From Litoreibacter meonggei (GTDB taxonomy: Bacteria; Pseudomonadota; Alphaproteobacteria; Rhodobacterales; Rhodobacteraceae), in the NCBI RefSeq assembly GCF_003663885.1, contig NZ_RCCE01000002.1:124001-188000 (forward strand): DNA of 64,000 bases, read 5' to 3'. The notes under the pieces are model-generated. The model saw only the letters and a list, made by a program, of their open reading frames with translations, searched no databases and was not told the DNA's origin. Every line of letters starts with the position of its first letter. The stretch's first letter is position 1. Below, piece after piece: positions 37,518 to 45,977 of the stretch. A program made the position numbers and the translations under genes.

Positions 37518-38084
37518 GTGATCAAGAAAGATAGCTCCCCTATGGCCAAGACAACCGTGCTACGTTTGGCGGATCTCCCCACCCGTAAAGACACCCAGAT
37601 CAGCTACACCCCCGACGCCGAGGCCATGAAACGGCTTGCGACCGAGATGGATGTGAGCGCCGTGCGTAAGATGCGCCTTGAAGGCACGCTCCAACCACTC
37701 GGAAAAAAAGACTGGCAATTGCAGGCCCGCCTTGGGGTCACCGTAGTGCAACCATGCGTTGTGACGTTAGAGCCAGTGACCACTCGCATCGAGGAGCCTG
37801 TTTTTCGGCAATACCTTTCTGACTGGGAAGCCCCGACAAGTGCCGAGGCCGAGATGGACGGCGATGACATCTCCGAGCCATTGCCGGATGCACTAGACCT
37901 TGCTGAAATCGCCGCCGAGGCATTGGCAATGGCTTTGCCCCGCTATCCTAGGGTCGAAGGGGCGACACTGGATCAAACCGATTTCACCGAGCCGGGAAAA
38001 GCGCCATTGACCGATGAGGATGTGAAGCCATTCGCTGGTCTTGCGTCGTTGAAGTCAAAGCTGGAAAACCCCAAGAAGAACTGA
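37518..38084 (+). CDS. DUF177/YceD protein
   Basis: A GTG start 7 bp after AAGGA is used; the ATG eight codons later (MAKTT) starts the part that aligns to the family and is a close alternative. The 188-aa DUF177/YceD protein has RRLRLEGTL-like and QPCVVTLEPVTTRI stretches and an acidic centre ending DLAEIAAEALAMALPRYPR. The family is associated with ribosome or 23S rRNA metabolism and with rpmF next door in most bacteria. It precedes rpmF by 183 bp. Confidence 0.9.
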   Translation: MIKKDSSPMAKTTVLRLADLPTRKDTQISYTPDAEAMKRLATEMDVSAVRKMRLEGTLQPLGKKDWQLQARLGVTVVQPCVVTLEPVTTRIEEPVFRQYLSDWEAPTSAEAEMDGDDISEPLPDALDLAEIAAEALAMALPRYPRVEGATLDQTDFTEPGKAPLTDEDVKPFAGLASLKSKLENPKKN

Positions 38085-38110
38085 CCTTGCGTATAACCGC
38101 AGCGAATCTC

Positions 38111-38138
38111 TTGCCAAACGCAACGGAATGGGTATTTT
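38111..38138 (+). promoter_or_regulatory. candidate sigma70-type promoter before rpmF
   Basis: TTGCCA (38111-38116) and TATTTT (38133-38138) are separated by 16 bp, about 130 bp upstream of the rpmF start. Spacing is acceptable and the -10 differs from consensus by two bases. A long leader would result, so this is a candidate only. Confidence 0.35.
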
Positions 38139-38267
38139 CCGCGCTTCTTTAGATTATGGCTCTGGACGTGCCGCACCTGAGGCGTTAGACGCCCACGGAA
38201 CGCCGTCGACAGACGCTACATTGACACACGGGCCAACGATGGCCCCTTAAACACCAAAGGTTGAGAC

Positions 38268-38474
38268 ATGGCCGTCCAGCAGAATAAAGTATCCAAGTCG
38301 CGCCGCAACAATCGCCGCGCCCATGACGCGCTGGTGGCTGCGAATCCAAACGAGTGCAGCAACTGCGGTGAGCTGAAACGCCCACACCACGTTTGCCCGT
38401 CTTGCGGCCACTACGCAGAGCGCGAAGTTGTCGCTCTGGCGAACGAAGTCGATCTGGACGACGACGCCGCTTAA
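38268..38474 (+). CDS. rpmF: 50S ribosomal protein L32
   Basis: A 68-aa protein beginning [20 protein letters not shown], with a zinc-ribbon made of [20 protein letters not shown] (two CxxC pairs). Length and sequence are those of bacterial L32. It lies between DUF177 and plsX, as in most alphaproteobacteria. Confidence 0.97.
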   Translation: MAVQQNKVSKSRRNNRRAHDALVAANPNECSNCGELKRPHHVCPSCGHYAEREVVALANEVDLDDDAA

Positions 38475-38521
38475 GCCTAGGCTGCGTCGCAACAATAATG
38501 CGACAAACAGGCAGGCTTCCG

Positions 38522-39613
38522 GTGGGTTCAACTGACACAGTCATCTCTATTGACGCTATGGGCGGGGACTTGGGCCCCGCCGTTGTCGTTGAGGGTATGG
38601 CAAAGTCTGCCGCAATAAACCCTGATCTTCGCTTTATCGTGCATGGCGACCGCGCCGAGCTGGAAAAGCATATCGCAAAACGCGGCATCACTGACCGCTG
38701 CGATATTCGCCACACTGATGATGTGGTCACCATGCATGAAAAACCGTCCCACGTGATGCGGCATGGCAAGAACACGTCAATGTGGTCGGCCATCGACGCG
38801 GTGCGCGCGGGCGACGCCACCGTCTGCGTCAGCTGCGGCAATACCGGTGCGCTGATGGCGGTTTCCATGATCCGGCTGCGCAAGGTGCCCGGCGTGAACC
38901 GCCCCGCCATTGCCTGCCTCTGGCCGTCACGCAACCCGTCCGGCTATAACGTGATGCTGGATGTGGGCGCAGATATCCGCGCCGATCAGGATGACCTGCT
39001 GCAATATGCCCTGATGGGTCTCAGCTATGCCCGCAACGGCTTCGGCCTTGCCCGCCCCCGCATCGGACTGCTGAATGTCGGCACCGAGGAACACAAAGGC
39101 CGCGCAGAGCTTAAAGTCGCCCATGAGATGATCGAAGCCGCCGCGAAATACAATGATTTCGAATATGTCGGCTTCATCGAAGGTGGAGACATCCCGTCCG
39201 ACCGTGTCGATGTGATCGTGACCGATGGGTTTACAGGCAACGTGGCCCTCAAAACCGCCGAAGGCACCGCAAACCTGATTTCCGGCAGGATGCGTGAGTC
39301 GTTCCAACATTCACTCTTCTCGCGCTTCGCAGCCTTGCTGGCCTATCCGGCCTTGCAACGGCTTAAAAACCGTATCGACCCGCGTCAGGCGAATGGCGGG
39401 GTTTTCCTGGGCCTCAATGGCACCGTGGTAAAATCCCACGGATCAGCCGATGCCACTGGCGTCTCGGCGGCAATCAAACTGGCGGTGCAACTGGCGCAAT
39501 CAGGATTCGGTGAGAAGCTGGCAGCGCGGGTTGCATCCATTTCCGAAGCGGGCCAATCTGCAGAACCAGCTTCCACAAAGCCAGATGCGACAAAGGGCAA
39601 ATCCAGCACATGA
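38522..39613 (+). CDS. plsX: phosphate acyltransferase PlsX
   Basis: The GTG giving VGSTDTVISIDAMGGDLGP is used; an ATG eight codons upstream is possible and has no better site. The 363-aa enzyme makes acyl-phosphate from acyl-ACP for phosphatidic acid synthesis. Landmarks are SIDAMGGDLGP, CVSCGNTGALM and NGGVFLGLNGTVVKSHGSAD near the C-terminus. Its stop overlaps the fabH start, so the two are coupled in the rpmF-plsX-fabH-ihfA operon. Confidence 0.95.
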   Translation: MGSTDTVISIDAMGGDLGPAVVVEGMAKSAAINPDLRFIVHGDRAELEKHIAKRGITDRCDIRHTDDVVTMHEKPSHVMRHGKNTSMWSAIDAVRAGDATVCVSCGNTGALMAVSMIRLRKVPGVNRPAIACLWPSRNPSGYNVMLDVGADIRADQDDLLQYALMGLSYARNGFGLARPRIGLLNVGTEEHKGRAELKVAHEMIEAAAKYNDFEYVGFIEGGDIPSDRVDVIVTDGFTGNVALKTAEGTANLISGRMRESFQHSLFSRFAALLAYPALQRLKNRIDPRQANGGVFLGLNGTVVKSHGSADATGVSAAIKLAVQLAQSGFGEKLAARVASISEAGQSAEPASTKPDATKGKSST

Positions 39614-40587
39614 GCATGATCCGTTCCGTTTTGCGTGGCATGGGCCACGCCCTGCCCGAACGCGTCGTCGAAAACGCCGAGTTTGAGACTTGGATGGAAA
39701 CGACCGACGCATGGATCAAGTCCCGCTCGGGCATTGAGCGCCGTCATTTCGCCGCCGAAGGGCAAACAACCTCCGATTTGGCCACCGATGCCGCGCGCGC
39801 AGCCCTTGCAGATGCGGGCATGGAGGCCGAAACACTCGACGCGATCGTCGTCGCCACCTCGACCCCCGATACAACTTTCCCCTCCGTCGCGACCATGGTT
39901 CAGGGCAATCTGGGCATGAAAAGCGGCTTTGCCTTCGACGTCCAAGCCGTCTGCGCGGGCTTCGTGTTCGCCATGTCCAACGCCGACGCGCTGATCAAAT
40001 CCGGTCAAGCCAAACGAGTGTTGGTCATCGGCGCCGAGACCTTCTCGCGCATCATGAACTGGGAAGATCGCACCACTTGCGTGTTGTTCGGCGACGGTGC
40101 CGGTGCCGTGGTTCTGGAAGCCGCCGAGGGCGATGGGACCCCGCAAGATGCAGGAATCCTCGCCACCGACCTGAACTCTGACGGCACCTATCGCGACCTG
40201 CTTTATGTCGATGGTGGCGTCTCCAAGACCCAAACCACTGGCGTGCTGGTGATGCAGGGCAAGGAAGTCTTCCGCCACGCCGTCGAAAAGCTGGCGAAGA
40301 CGGCCGAAACCGCGCTGGAGAAGGCTGGATTAAGCGAAGCAAACATCGACTGGGTCGTGCCGCATCAGGCAAACCTGCGCATCATCAAGGCGACCGCAAC
40401 CAAGATGAATATCCCCATGGATCGGGTCGTTGTGACCGTACAAGACCACGGAAATACCTCCGCCGCATCGATTCCCTTGGCCCTGTCCGTCGCCAAGTCA
40501 CAGGGCAAATTCGTCCCCGGTCAACTGTTGGTTATGGAGGCTATTGGTGGCGGTTTGGCGTGGGGTGCCGTGGTTTTGCGCCTCTAA
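39610..40587 (+). CDS. fabH: 3-oxoacyl-ACP synthase III FabH
   Basis: A 325-aa condensing enzyme that starts fatty-acid synthesis from acetyl-CoA and malonyl-ACP. The catalytic triad is visible: Cys in VQAVCAGFVFAM, His in PHQANLRII and Asn in DHGNTSAASIP. The N-terminal SRSGIERRHFA and the C-terminal GGGLAWGAVVLRL are usual. It overlaps plsX by 4 bp and precedes ihfA by about 110 bp. Confidence 0.96.
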   Translation: MSMIRSVLRGMGHALPERVVENAEFETWMETTDAWIKSRSGIERRHFAAEGQTTSDLATDAARAALADAGMEAETLDAIVVATSTPDTTFPSVATMVQGNLGMKSGFAFDVQAVCAGFVFAMSNADALIKSGQAKRVLVIGAETFSRIMNWEDRTTCVLFGDGAGAVVLEAAEGDGTPQDAGILATDLNSDGTYRDLLYVDGGVSKTQTTGVLVMQGKEVFRHAVEKLAKTAETALEKAGLSEANIDWVVPHQANLRIIKATATKMNIPMDRVVVTVQDHGNTSAASIPLALSVAKSQGKFVPGQLLVMEAIGGGLAWGAVVLRL

Positions 40588-40698
40588 GGCGTGAAAACCC
40601 GCTCAAACGGCGCATAAAGCGCGCAATCCAAGCCCTTGATATTGACTCGGAAATTCCCCCAAGCCTATCGTCTTGAAAACAATGACAAGGGGGACGAC

Positions 40699-41001
40699 AT
40701 GACTGCCAAAACATTGACCCGCATGGATTTAAGCGAAGCCGTGTTCCGAGAGGTCGGCCTGTCGCGCAATGAAAGCGCCGATTTGGTCGAAAGCGTGCTT
40801 AAGCACATGTCCGACGCGCTCGTCACTGGCCAGCAGGTCAAGATCTCGTCTTTCGGCACATTCTCGGTCCGCGAAAAGTCCGCTCGGGTCGGCCGCAACC
40901 CCAAGACCGGCGAAGAGGTTCCGATCCATCCCCGCCGCGTGCTGACATTCCGTCCGTCGCACCTGATGAAGGACCGCGTGGCGTCGGGCAACAAGGCCTG
41001 A
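40699..41001 (+). CDS. ihfA: integration host factor alpha subunit
   Basis: Start at [16 protein letters not shown]; the earlier open frame lacks a site. The 100-aa DNA-bending protein has [28 protein letters not shown] and the beta-arm [16 protein letters not shown] with the intercalating Pro. It works with IhfB (not in the window). Gene order fabH-ihfA-merR is standard in alphaproteobacteria. Confidence 0.95.
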   Translation: MTAKTLTRMDLSEAVFREVGLSRNESADLVESVLKHMSDALVTGQQVKISSFGTFSVREKSARVGRNPKTGEEVPIHPRRVLTFRPSHLMKDRVASGNKA

Positions 41002-41027
41002 CCCGCCGATAAGAAAGGTCTGATTTT

Positions 41028-41990
41028 ATGGCGACCAAAGCCCGCGATGCGTTCCGCACCATTTCCGAAGTGGCCGACTGGCTGGATGTGCCCGCACATG
41101 TGCTGCGCTTTTGGGAAAGCAAGTTTAGTCAGATCAAACCGGTGAAACGCGCCGGTGGCCGCCGCTATTACCGCCCCGACGACATGCTGCTGATCGGCGG
41201 CATCAAGAAGTTGCTGCATGACGACGGCATGACCATTCGCGGCGTGCAGAAAATGCTCAAAGAGGACGGGATCAAAGCCGTCAGTGCCATTTCGCAATCT
41301 CTCGATAATGTGGACGAGGCCGCATCCCCGCGCACTCTACAACGCAAAGCTGCGATGCCCGATATCGAAGACGCAGTCGAGGAAACGGCTCCCGAAGAAA
41401 CAGCCCCTGCGGAAGAACAGGAAGCCGTTGCAGCGTGGGAGGCCGACGCCAAGGAAGAGACAAAAACCCCAACCGAACGCGCTCCGCTGGAACTCGACGC
41501 TCCCGCGGCGCAAGGTGACACCAAGACTTCTGAGCCAGAAGTCGACGCGGAAGATGCCCCGGAGGCCCCCTTCATCGATGTGGAAGAAGAGCCGCAAGTC
41601 GGGGGCGATAACATCGTGGAGCTGCCAGCACGTACAGACTCTGAGCCAGAGATCGCGACCACGCCAGAGCCGGACGACGAGCAGCCACAGGCTGAACCCG
41701 ACGATACTGATGTTGCAGTGGAGAAGGTTGAACCGGTTGCAGCTAAACTCGCACAAGCTGACGAGGCCCCAGCCGAGCAGACGCCACCCCAAGCCGCGCC
41801 GGACACCCCCTCGCCCGAGGCTGTGCTGGAGAACTTCAAGCTCTCCGAGGCGCAGTTGGCAGCTCAAGCTTTGAAACGAAAGCTGCGCAGCACCCGATCC
41901 GACAGGCTCAGCGCTCAGGGGCTGGCACCGCATGTTGCGCGCCTGCAAGCGCTGCGCGACCGGCTTGCTCGCGATCTGTCCGGCCAATAG
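41028..41990 (+). CDS. MerR-family regulator with a long acidic C-terminal tail
   Basis: A 320-aa protein. The MerR winged helix occupies about residues 1-95: [25 protein letters not shown], then [14 protein letters not shown]. Residues about 100-285 are low-complexity, rich in Glu, Pro and Ala and without cysteines, so no metal-binding effector domain is present. A short conserved helix ([18 protein letters not shown] and the following [17 protein letters not shown]) closes the protein. This MerR, next to ihfA, is conserved in the group and its target is unknown. Confidence 0.88.
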   Translation: MATKARDAFRTISEVADWLDVPAHVLRFWESKFSQIKPVKRAGGRRYYRPDDMLLIGGIKKLLHDDGMTIRGVQKMLKEDGIKAVSAISQSLDNVDEAASPRTLQRKAAMPDIEDAVEETAPEETAPAEEQEAVAAWEADAKEETKTPTERAPLELDAPAAQGDTKTSEPEVDAEDAPEAPFIDVEEEPQVGGDNIVELPARTDSEPEIATTPEPDDEQPQAEPDDTDVAVEKVEPVAAKLAQADEAPAEQTPPQAAPDTPSPEAVLENFKLSEAQLAAQALKRKLRSTRSDRLSAQGLAPHVARLQALRDRLARDLSGQ

Positions 41991-42044
41991 GCGGCTGTGC
42001 GCCGCGATGTTTCCTTCGGCCCCGCAATATTCTGGCCAAAGCCC

Positions 42045-42072
42045 TTGCCACCGCTTGGAATTTGGCTATGAC
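42045..42072 (+). promoter_or_regulatory. candidate promoter of tRNA-Pro
   Basis: TTGCCA (42045-42050) and TATGAC (42067-42072) have a 16-bp spacer, with the -10 box 14 bp before the tRNA 5' end. The short leader and box quality suit a tRNA promoter, although TATGAC is weaker than consensus. Confidence 0.45.
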
Positions 42073-42086
42073 ATGACGCCATTAGT

Positions 42087-42163
42087 CGGGCTATGGCGCA
42101 GCCTGGTAGCGCGTCCGTCTGGGGGACGGAAGGTCGCAGGTTCGAGTCCTGCTAGCCCGACCA
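42087..42163 (+). tRNA. tRNA-Pro(GGG)
   Basis: A 77-nt tRNA. The acceptor stem is CGGGCTA paired with TAGCCCG, the D-arm has GCGCAGCCTGGTAGCGC, the anticodon stem TCCGT/ACGGA bounds loop CTGGGGG (anticodon GGG), and the T-arm has GGTTCGAGTCC. CCA is encoded at 42161-42163. A terminator hairpin follows after 6 bp. No direct repeat of the 3' end is seen, so no integrated element is indicated. Confidence 0.95.
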
Positions 42164-42169
42164 ATAACA

Positions 42170-42200
42170 AAACGCCCGTGTGCTCAAGCGCCGGGCGTTT
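42170..42200 (+). terminator. rho-independent terminator after tRNA-Pro
   Basis: AAACGCCCG (42170-42178) pairs perfectly with CGGGCGTTT (42192-42200), giving a 9-bp stem and a 13-nt loop that ends in TTT. It lies 6 bp after the tRNA 3' end and 18 bp before the dcd start, so dcd likely has its own signals or depends on read-through. Confidence 0.75.
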
Positions 42201-42218
42201 CGTGTATTCAGGGGGACG

Positions 42219-43313
42219 ATGATGTCAGAGTTCAATCGGGGCGTGCTCGCCGATCATCAGATGCAGGCGATGATAGCATCAGGTGCCATCACTGCCGAAG
42301 AGCCGATCACCGACGGTCAAATCCAGCCTGCCTCTCTTGATTTGCGCCTAGGCACCCACGCCTACCGCGTCCGCGCGTCGTTCCTGACGGGCCGCGATCA
42401 TCCCGTGGAGCGTCGCCTCAAAGATTTCACCATGCACCGGATTGACCTGACCGACGGGGCCGTTTTGGAAAAAGGCTGCGTCTATGTAGTACCGCTACTG
42501 GAACACCTTGCCCTACCCCGCGACATGTCCGCCGCCGCTTCCGCCAAATCCTCCATCGGGCGTCTAGATCTGCTGACCCGCGTCATCACCGACCACGGCG
42601 TCGAGTTCGACCGCGTGCCTGCGGGCTATGTCGGCCCGCTCTACGCAGAAATCTGCCCCCGCTCTTTTTCTGTTGTCGCCCGCAGGGGGCAAATGCTGAA
42701 CCAGATCATCTTCCGCGTTGGCAAAACCGTCATGGACGACGATGAGTTGCGCACGCTTCACGCGGCCTCTCCCGTCGTGTCCGGCGAGGCTGTGATCTCC
42801 GATGGATTGGGATTTTCCGTCGATCTGAAGCCGACCAAGGGTGACCTGGTCGGCTACCGCGCCAAGCCCCATACTGGCGTGATCGACCTTGATAAGCTCG
42901 CCCATTACGACCCGTCCGAATATTGGGAGGAGATGCACACAAACGAAGGCCGCATCATCCTTGATCCCGGCGCATTCTATATCCTCGTCAGCCAGCAAAG
43001 CATTGTGATCCCACCGAATTGCGCAGCTGAAATGGCCCCTTATCTGGCCATGGTAGGCGAATTTCGCGTCCACTACGCGGGTTTCTTCGATCCCGGCTTC
43101 GGGTACTCTAGCGCAGGCGGCACAGGCTCACGCGGGGTGCTGGAAGTGCGCTGTCACGAGGCGCCATTCGTGTTGGAACACGGCCAAACCGTTGGCCGTT
43201 TGGTCTATGAACATATGTCAGAGGTCCCGACCCAGCTCTATGGCGTGGACATCAAGTCAAACTACCAAGGCCAAGGCCTAAAGCTGTCCAAACACTTCAA
43301 AGCACCCGCCTAA
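42219..43313 (+). CDS. dcd: dCTP deaminase, alphaproteobacterial long form
   Basis: Start at the first of two adjacent ATG codons, after GGGGGA. At 364 aa it is about twice the length of E. coli Dcd. The trimeric dUTPase fold is seen twice: IQPASLDLRLG and SAAASAKSSIGRLDLLTR with the deaminase region in the first half, and SQQSIVIPPNCAAEM and GYSSAGGTGSRGVLEVR in the second. It deaminates dCTP to dUTP to supply dTTP. Family name used in alphaproteobacteria is 2'-deoxycytidine 5'-triphosphate deaminase. It overlaps the convergent DMT gene by 4 bp. Confidence 0.92.
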   Translation: MMSEFNRGVLADHQMQAMIASGAITAEEPITDGQIQPASLDLRLGTHAYRVRASFLTGRDHPVERRLKDFTMHRIDLTDGAVLEKGCVYVVPLLEHLALPRDMSAAASAKSSIGRLDLLTRVITDHGVEFDRVPAGYVGPLYAEICPRSFSVVARRGQMLNQIIFRVGKTVMDDDELRTLHAASPVVSGEAVISDGLGFSVDLKPTKGDLVGYRAKPHTGVIDLDKLAHYDPSEYWEEMHTNEGRIILDPGAFYILVSQQSIVIPPNCAAEMAPYLAMVGEFRVHYAGFFDPGFGYSSAGGTGSRGVLEVRCHEAPFVLEHGQTVGRLVYEHMSEVPTQLYGVDIKSNYQGQGLKLSKHFKAPA

Positions 43314-44221
43314 GTGCGTTTTGCCGCCAGCCGCTCGCGGTTCAGCGTATATACACCCGTTGCCACAATGATCAGCGCGCCGACCCATGTCCACAAATCG
43401 GGCAGATCACCAAACACAATCCAGCCGTAGAATGTGCCCCAGATCAGCAGCGAATACATCACCGGCGCGACCACCACAGCTTGTGCAACCTCTAGCGCCT
43501 TGATCACCAAGACTTCCGCCACTGCCGCCATAAGCGCGATGCTGACAAGCAAGACCATCTCCAACCCCATCTGTGGGGTCTGCCAGACGAACGGCAGCGG
43601 AATGGTCAGCAAAGCACTGCCGACGATTGCGGTATAGGCGACCGTTGTTTGCACCGGATCGGCACCAGATAACGCCCGCGACAAGACCTGCCTGCATGCG
43701 AAAGCCGCCGCCGCAACGAGCACCAGACCAACCGCGGGATGCAGAACCCCCATCCCCGGACGCATGACGATGAGTGTTCCCGCAAACCCGATTACAACCG
43801 CGACCCATCGCCGGATGCCGACCGGTTCTCGTAAGATCAATGCGCCCATCAACGTGACGATAAACGGAGCCACAAAGCTGACCGCCACGGCATCCGCCAA
43901 AGGCACGTAACTCACTGCAACGATAAACAAAGTTGCCGAGGTCGCCGCCAAAACCCCGCGACCGATCTGAAGCAGGGGCTTTCGGGTGTGCAGTACAGAA
44001 ACCCCTCGCAACGCGATTAAGATCAGGACGCCCAAAAACAGTCCGAGCTGGCGCGACCAGACGATCTGGACCGGGTGTAAGCTGTCGGTTAGAAATTTGG
44101 CCTGCGTATCCACCGCTGAAAACAAAAACATGCCGCCCGCCATGTAAGCAATGCCGCGCGTGGAGTCCCCGTGGGGCTTCAACGGTTTGACCGTGATCGG
44201 CGTCGCTGTGGGGATGGGCAT
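43310..44221 (-). CDS. DMT-superfamily (EamA) transporter
   Basis: GGAG lies 5 bp before the ATG. A 303-aa protein with about ten hydrophobic helices in two EamA repeats: GIAYMAGGMFLFSAVDTQAKFLTD in the first, IALMAAVAEVLVIKALEVAQAVVVAPVMYS in the second. Likely an inner-membrane metabolite exporter; substrate not known. It is similar in type to the transporter at 9.6 kb but not adjacent to any pathway genes. Confidence 0.88.
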   Translation of the reverse strand: MPIPTATPITVKPLKPHGDSTRGIAYMAGGMFLFSAVDTQAKFLTDSLHPVQIVWSRQLGLFLGVLILIALRGVSVLHTRKPLLQIGRGVLAATSATLFIVAVSYVPLADAVAVSFVAPFIVTLMGALILREPVGIRRWVAVVIGFAGTLIVMRPGMGVLHPAVGLVLVAAAAFACRQVLSRALSGADPVQTTVAYTAIVGSALLTIPLPFVWQTPQMGLEMVLLVSIALMAAVAEVLVIKALEVAQAVVVAPVMYSLLIWGTFYGWIVFGDLPDLWTWVGALIIVATGVYTLNRERLAAKRT

Positions 44222-44294
44222 GGAAGCTCCTTCGCCGTCACGCTAGGCGCGGATGGTCAGAGGGTCCAGCCAAATTCGCAAGTAAATGAGGGGT

Positions 44295-44495
44295 TTAGAA
44301 CCGCCCGATCCGGCGGCTCATCCGCACCGCCTGTTTGGCGCGTTTAGAGGTCTTTCCAGCGGCTTGGCGTTGCTCCGGCGTCAGGTCTTTTCCGCCCTGC
44401 CCGCGCTTGGCCGCAACATCGATGCCCTTGTTGATCCCCATATTGATCAACCGGCGCGTCACCATACGGATCACCATGTTAATAATCTGGTTCAT
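44295..44495 (-). CDS. small basic protein, conserved in Rhodobacterales
   Basis: A 66-aa basic protein: an N-terminal amphipathic, Met/Ile-rich helix (MNQIINMVIRMVTRRLINMGI), then LTPEQRQAAGKTSKRAKQAVRMSRRI. No cysteines or signal peptide. It lies 36 bp after the scpB stop on the same strand and may be in its transcript. The amphipathic start suggests membrane association. I do not know a function. Confidence 0.65.
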   Translation of the reverse strand: MNQIINMVIRMVTRRLINMGINKGIDVAAKRGQGGKDLTPEQRQAAGKTSKRAKQAVRMSRRIGRF

Positions 44496-44531
44496 CTCAC
44501 CACTCCTAATACGCCCCTCGATTGATAAGGC

Positions 44532-45179
44532 TTAATCCTCGAAAAGCTCGTTCTGGCCTTCCGGGCTTTCATCTTCGTCATCCTCATCATCGCCGTTCAA
44601 CGCCGCCCCGGGCAGCGGACGATTGTCCAGCAATCCGGCAGAGCGCAGTTCTTTCAAGCCCGGCAAATCACGCGCATTTTCCAAGCCGAAATGATCAAGG
44701 AAGTTTTGAGTCACCACAAAGGTCACAGGACGCCCGGGTGTCATGCGACGGCGGCCAAACCGGATCCATTCCATCTCGATCAGCTGGTCCACCGTCCCGC
44801 GCGACACCGACACGCCGCGAATTTCCTCGATCTCCGCACGGGTCACCGGTTGATGGTAGGCCACGATCGCCAACGTCTCGATCGCCGCACGCGACAGTTT
44901 GCGCGTCTCGACGGTTTCTTTTTGCATCAGGAAGCCCAGATCACCCGCCGTGCGCATCGCCCAAGCATCCCCAACACGCACCAAATGCACGCCGCGCCCC
45001 TCATAGCGCTTTTTCAGATACACCAACGCCTCTGCGGGGTCGGCGCCATGGGGCATCCGGTCCGACAATTCCTTTATCGTCACGGGTTCTACCGAGGCGA
45101 ACAATATTGCCTCTACCATGCGTTCCTGTTCGCCCATGGGAGGTGCTTCGAACAGTGACTCTTCTTTTGTTTCAGACAT
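44532..45179 (-). CDS. scpB: segregation and condensation protein ScpB
   Basis: A 215-aa ScpB: tandem winged helices with MVEAILFASVEPVTIKEL, ETVETRKLSRAAIETLAIVAYHQPVTRAEIEEIRGV across about 90-125 and ITPGRPVTFV. The C-terminal tail is acidic. It binds ScpA and SMC to form the condensin that compacts DNA. The ATG comes directly after the scpA stop. Confidence 0.95.
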   Translation of the reverse strand: MSETKEESLFEAPPMGEQERMVEAILFASVEPVTIKELSDRMPHGADPAEALVYLKKRYEGRGVHLVRVGDAWAMRTAGDLGFLMQKETVETRKLSRAAIETLAIVAYHQPVTRAEIEEIRGVSVSRGTVDQLIEMEWIRFGRRRMTPGRPVTFVVTQNFLDHFGLENARDLPGLKELRSAGLLDNRPLPGAALNGDDEDDEDESPEGQNELFED

Positions 45180-45974
45180 TTAACTGTCCTTCTTGCGAAT
45201 TTGTATCGGGGCAAAGGCGTCACCTTGCCGTAATTCCAGCTGACCCTGTTTGACCATTTCAAGAGAGGCCGCAAAAGTCGCTGCTGTCGCTGAGCGGCGC
45301 TTCACCGGATCCGTTTCCCAGCCCTCCGGCAGCCACGAATTCAGATCCGACCAGTCACCCGCATAGCCGATCAGGCTGCGCATCCGGTCCAAAGCCTGCT
45401 CCATGGTGAACACTTTCTCGCGGTCCATCACAAAGGGGCGGAACTCGTCCTTGGTCTTGATCCGCGCATAGCCTTGCATCAGGTCCAGCAACGTCGCCGT
45501 ATAGGTCACCTTACGCACCCGTGTGACGTCTTCAGGCAGGCCACGGGCAAAGAAATCACGCCCCATCTGGTCGCGTGCCATCAGCTTGGCCGACGCCTCG
45601 CGCATCGCGCTCAGACGCTCCAGTTGGAATGCCAGATGCGCAGCCAATTCTTCGCCCGACGGGCCGTCTTCGGTCGGATCGGGGGGCAGAAGCAGGCGGG
45701 ACTTCAAGAAGGCGAGCCATGCCGCCATCACTAGGTAGTCCGCCGCCAATTCCAGTCGCAGCGCCTTGGCTTGCTCAATGAAGACCAAATACTGTTCGGC
45801 CAGATGCAGGATGGATATCTTGCGCAGGTCCACTTTTTGAGTACGCGAGAGTGTCAGAAGCAGGTCAAGCGGCCCTTCAAAACCATCAACGTCGACGATC
45901 AACGCCTCCGCCGCCAAGCGCGCCTCGACGGTGCCCTCAGTCCACTGGTTCTCGGTCTGATCCTGCTCGCTCAT
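45180..45974 (-). CDS. scpA: segregation and condensation protein ScpA
   Basis: A 264-aa kleisin: VDGFEGPLDLLLTLSRTQKVDLRKISI (about 27-53) is the SMC-binding N-terminal helix, YLVMAAWLAFLKSRLLLP the next, and the C-terminal winged helix begins near SAATAATFAASLEMVKQG. Gene order nagZ-scpA-scpB is standard in alphaproteobacteria. It starts 3 bp after the nagZ stop codon... on the minus strand it lies between nagZ and scpB. Confidence 0.95.
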   Translation of the reverse strand: MSEQDQTENQWTEGTVEARLAAEALIVDVDGFEGPLDLLLTLSRTQKVDLRKISILHLAEQYLVFIEQAKALRLELAADYLVMAAWLAFLKSRLLLPPDPTEDGPSGEELAAHLAFQLERLSAMREASAKLMARDQMGRDFFARGLPEDVTRVRKVTYTATLLDLMQGYARIKTKDEFRPFVMDREKVFTMEQALDRMRSLIGYAGDWSDLNSWLPEGWETDPVKRRSATAATFAASLEMVKQGQLELRQGDAFAPIQIRKKDS

Positions 45975-45977
45975 ACG

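Noticed and set aside
42087-42163. tRNA-Pro as an integration site
   Set aside because: No repeat of the tRNA 3' end, no integrase and no composition change follow; the downstream dcd gene is core.
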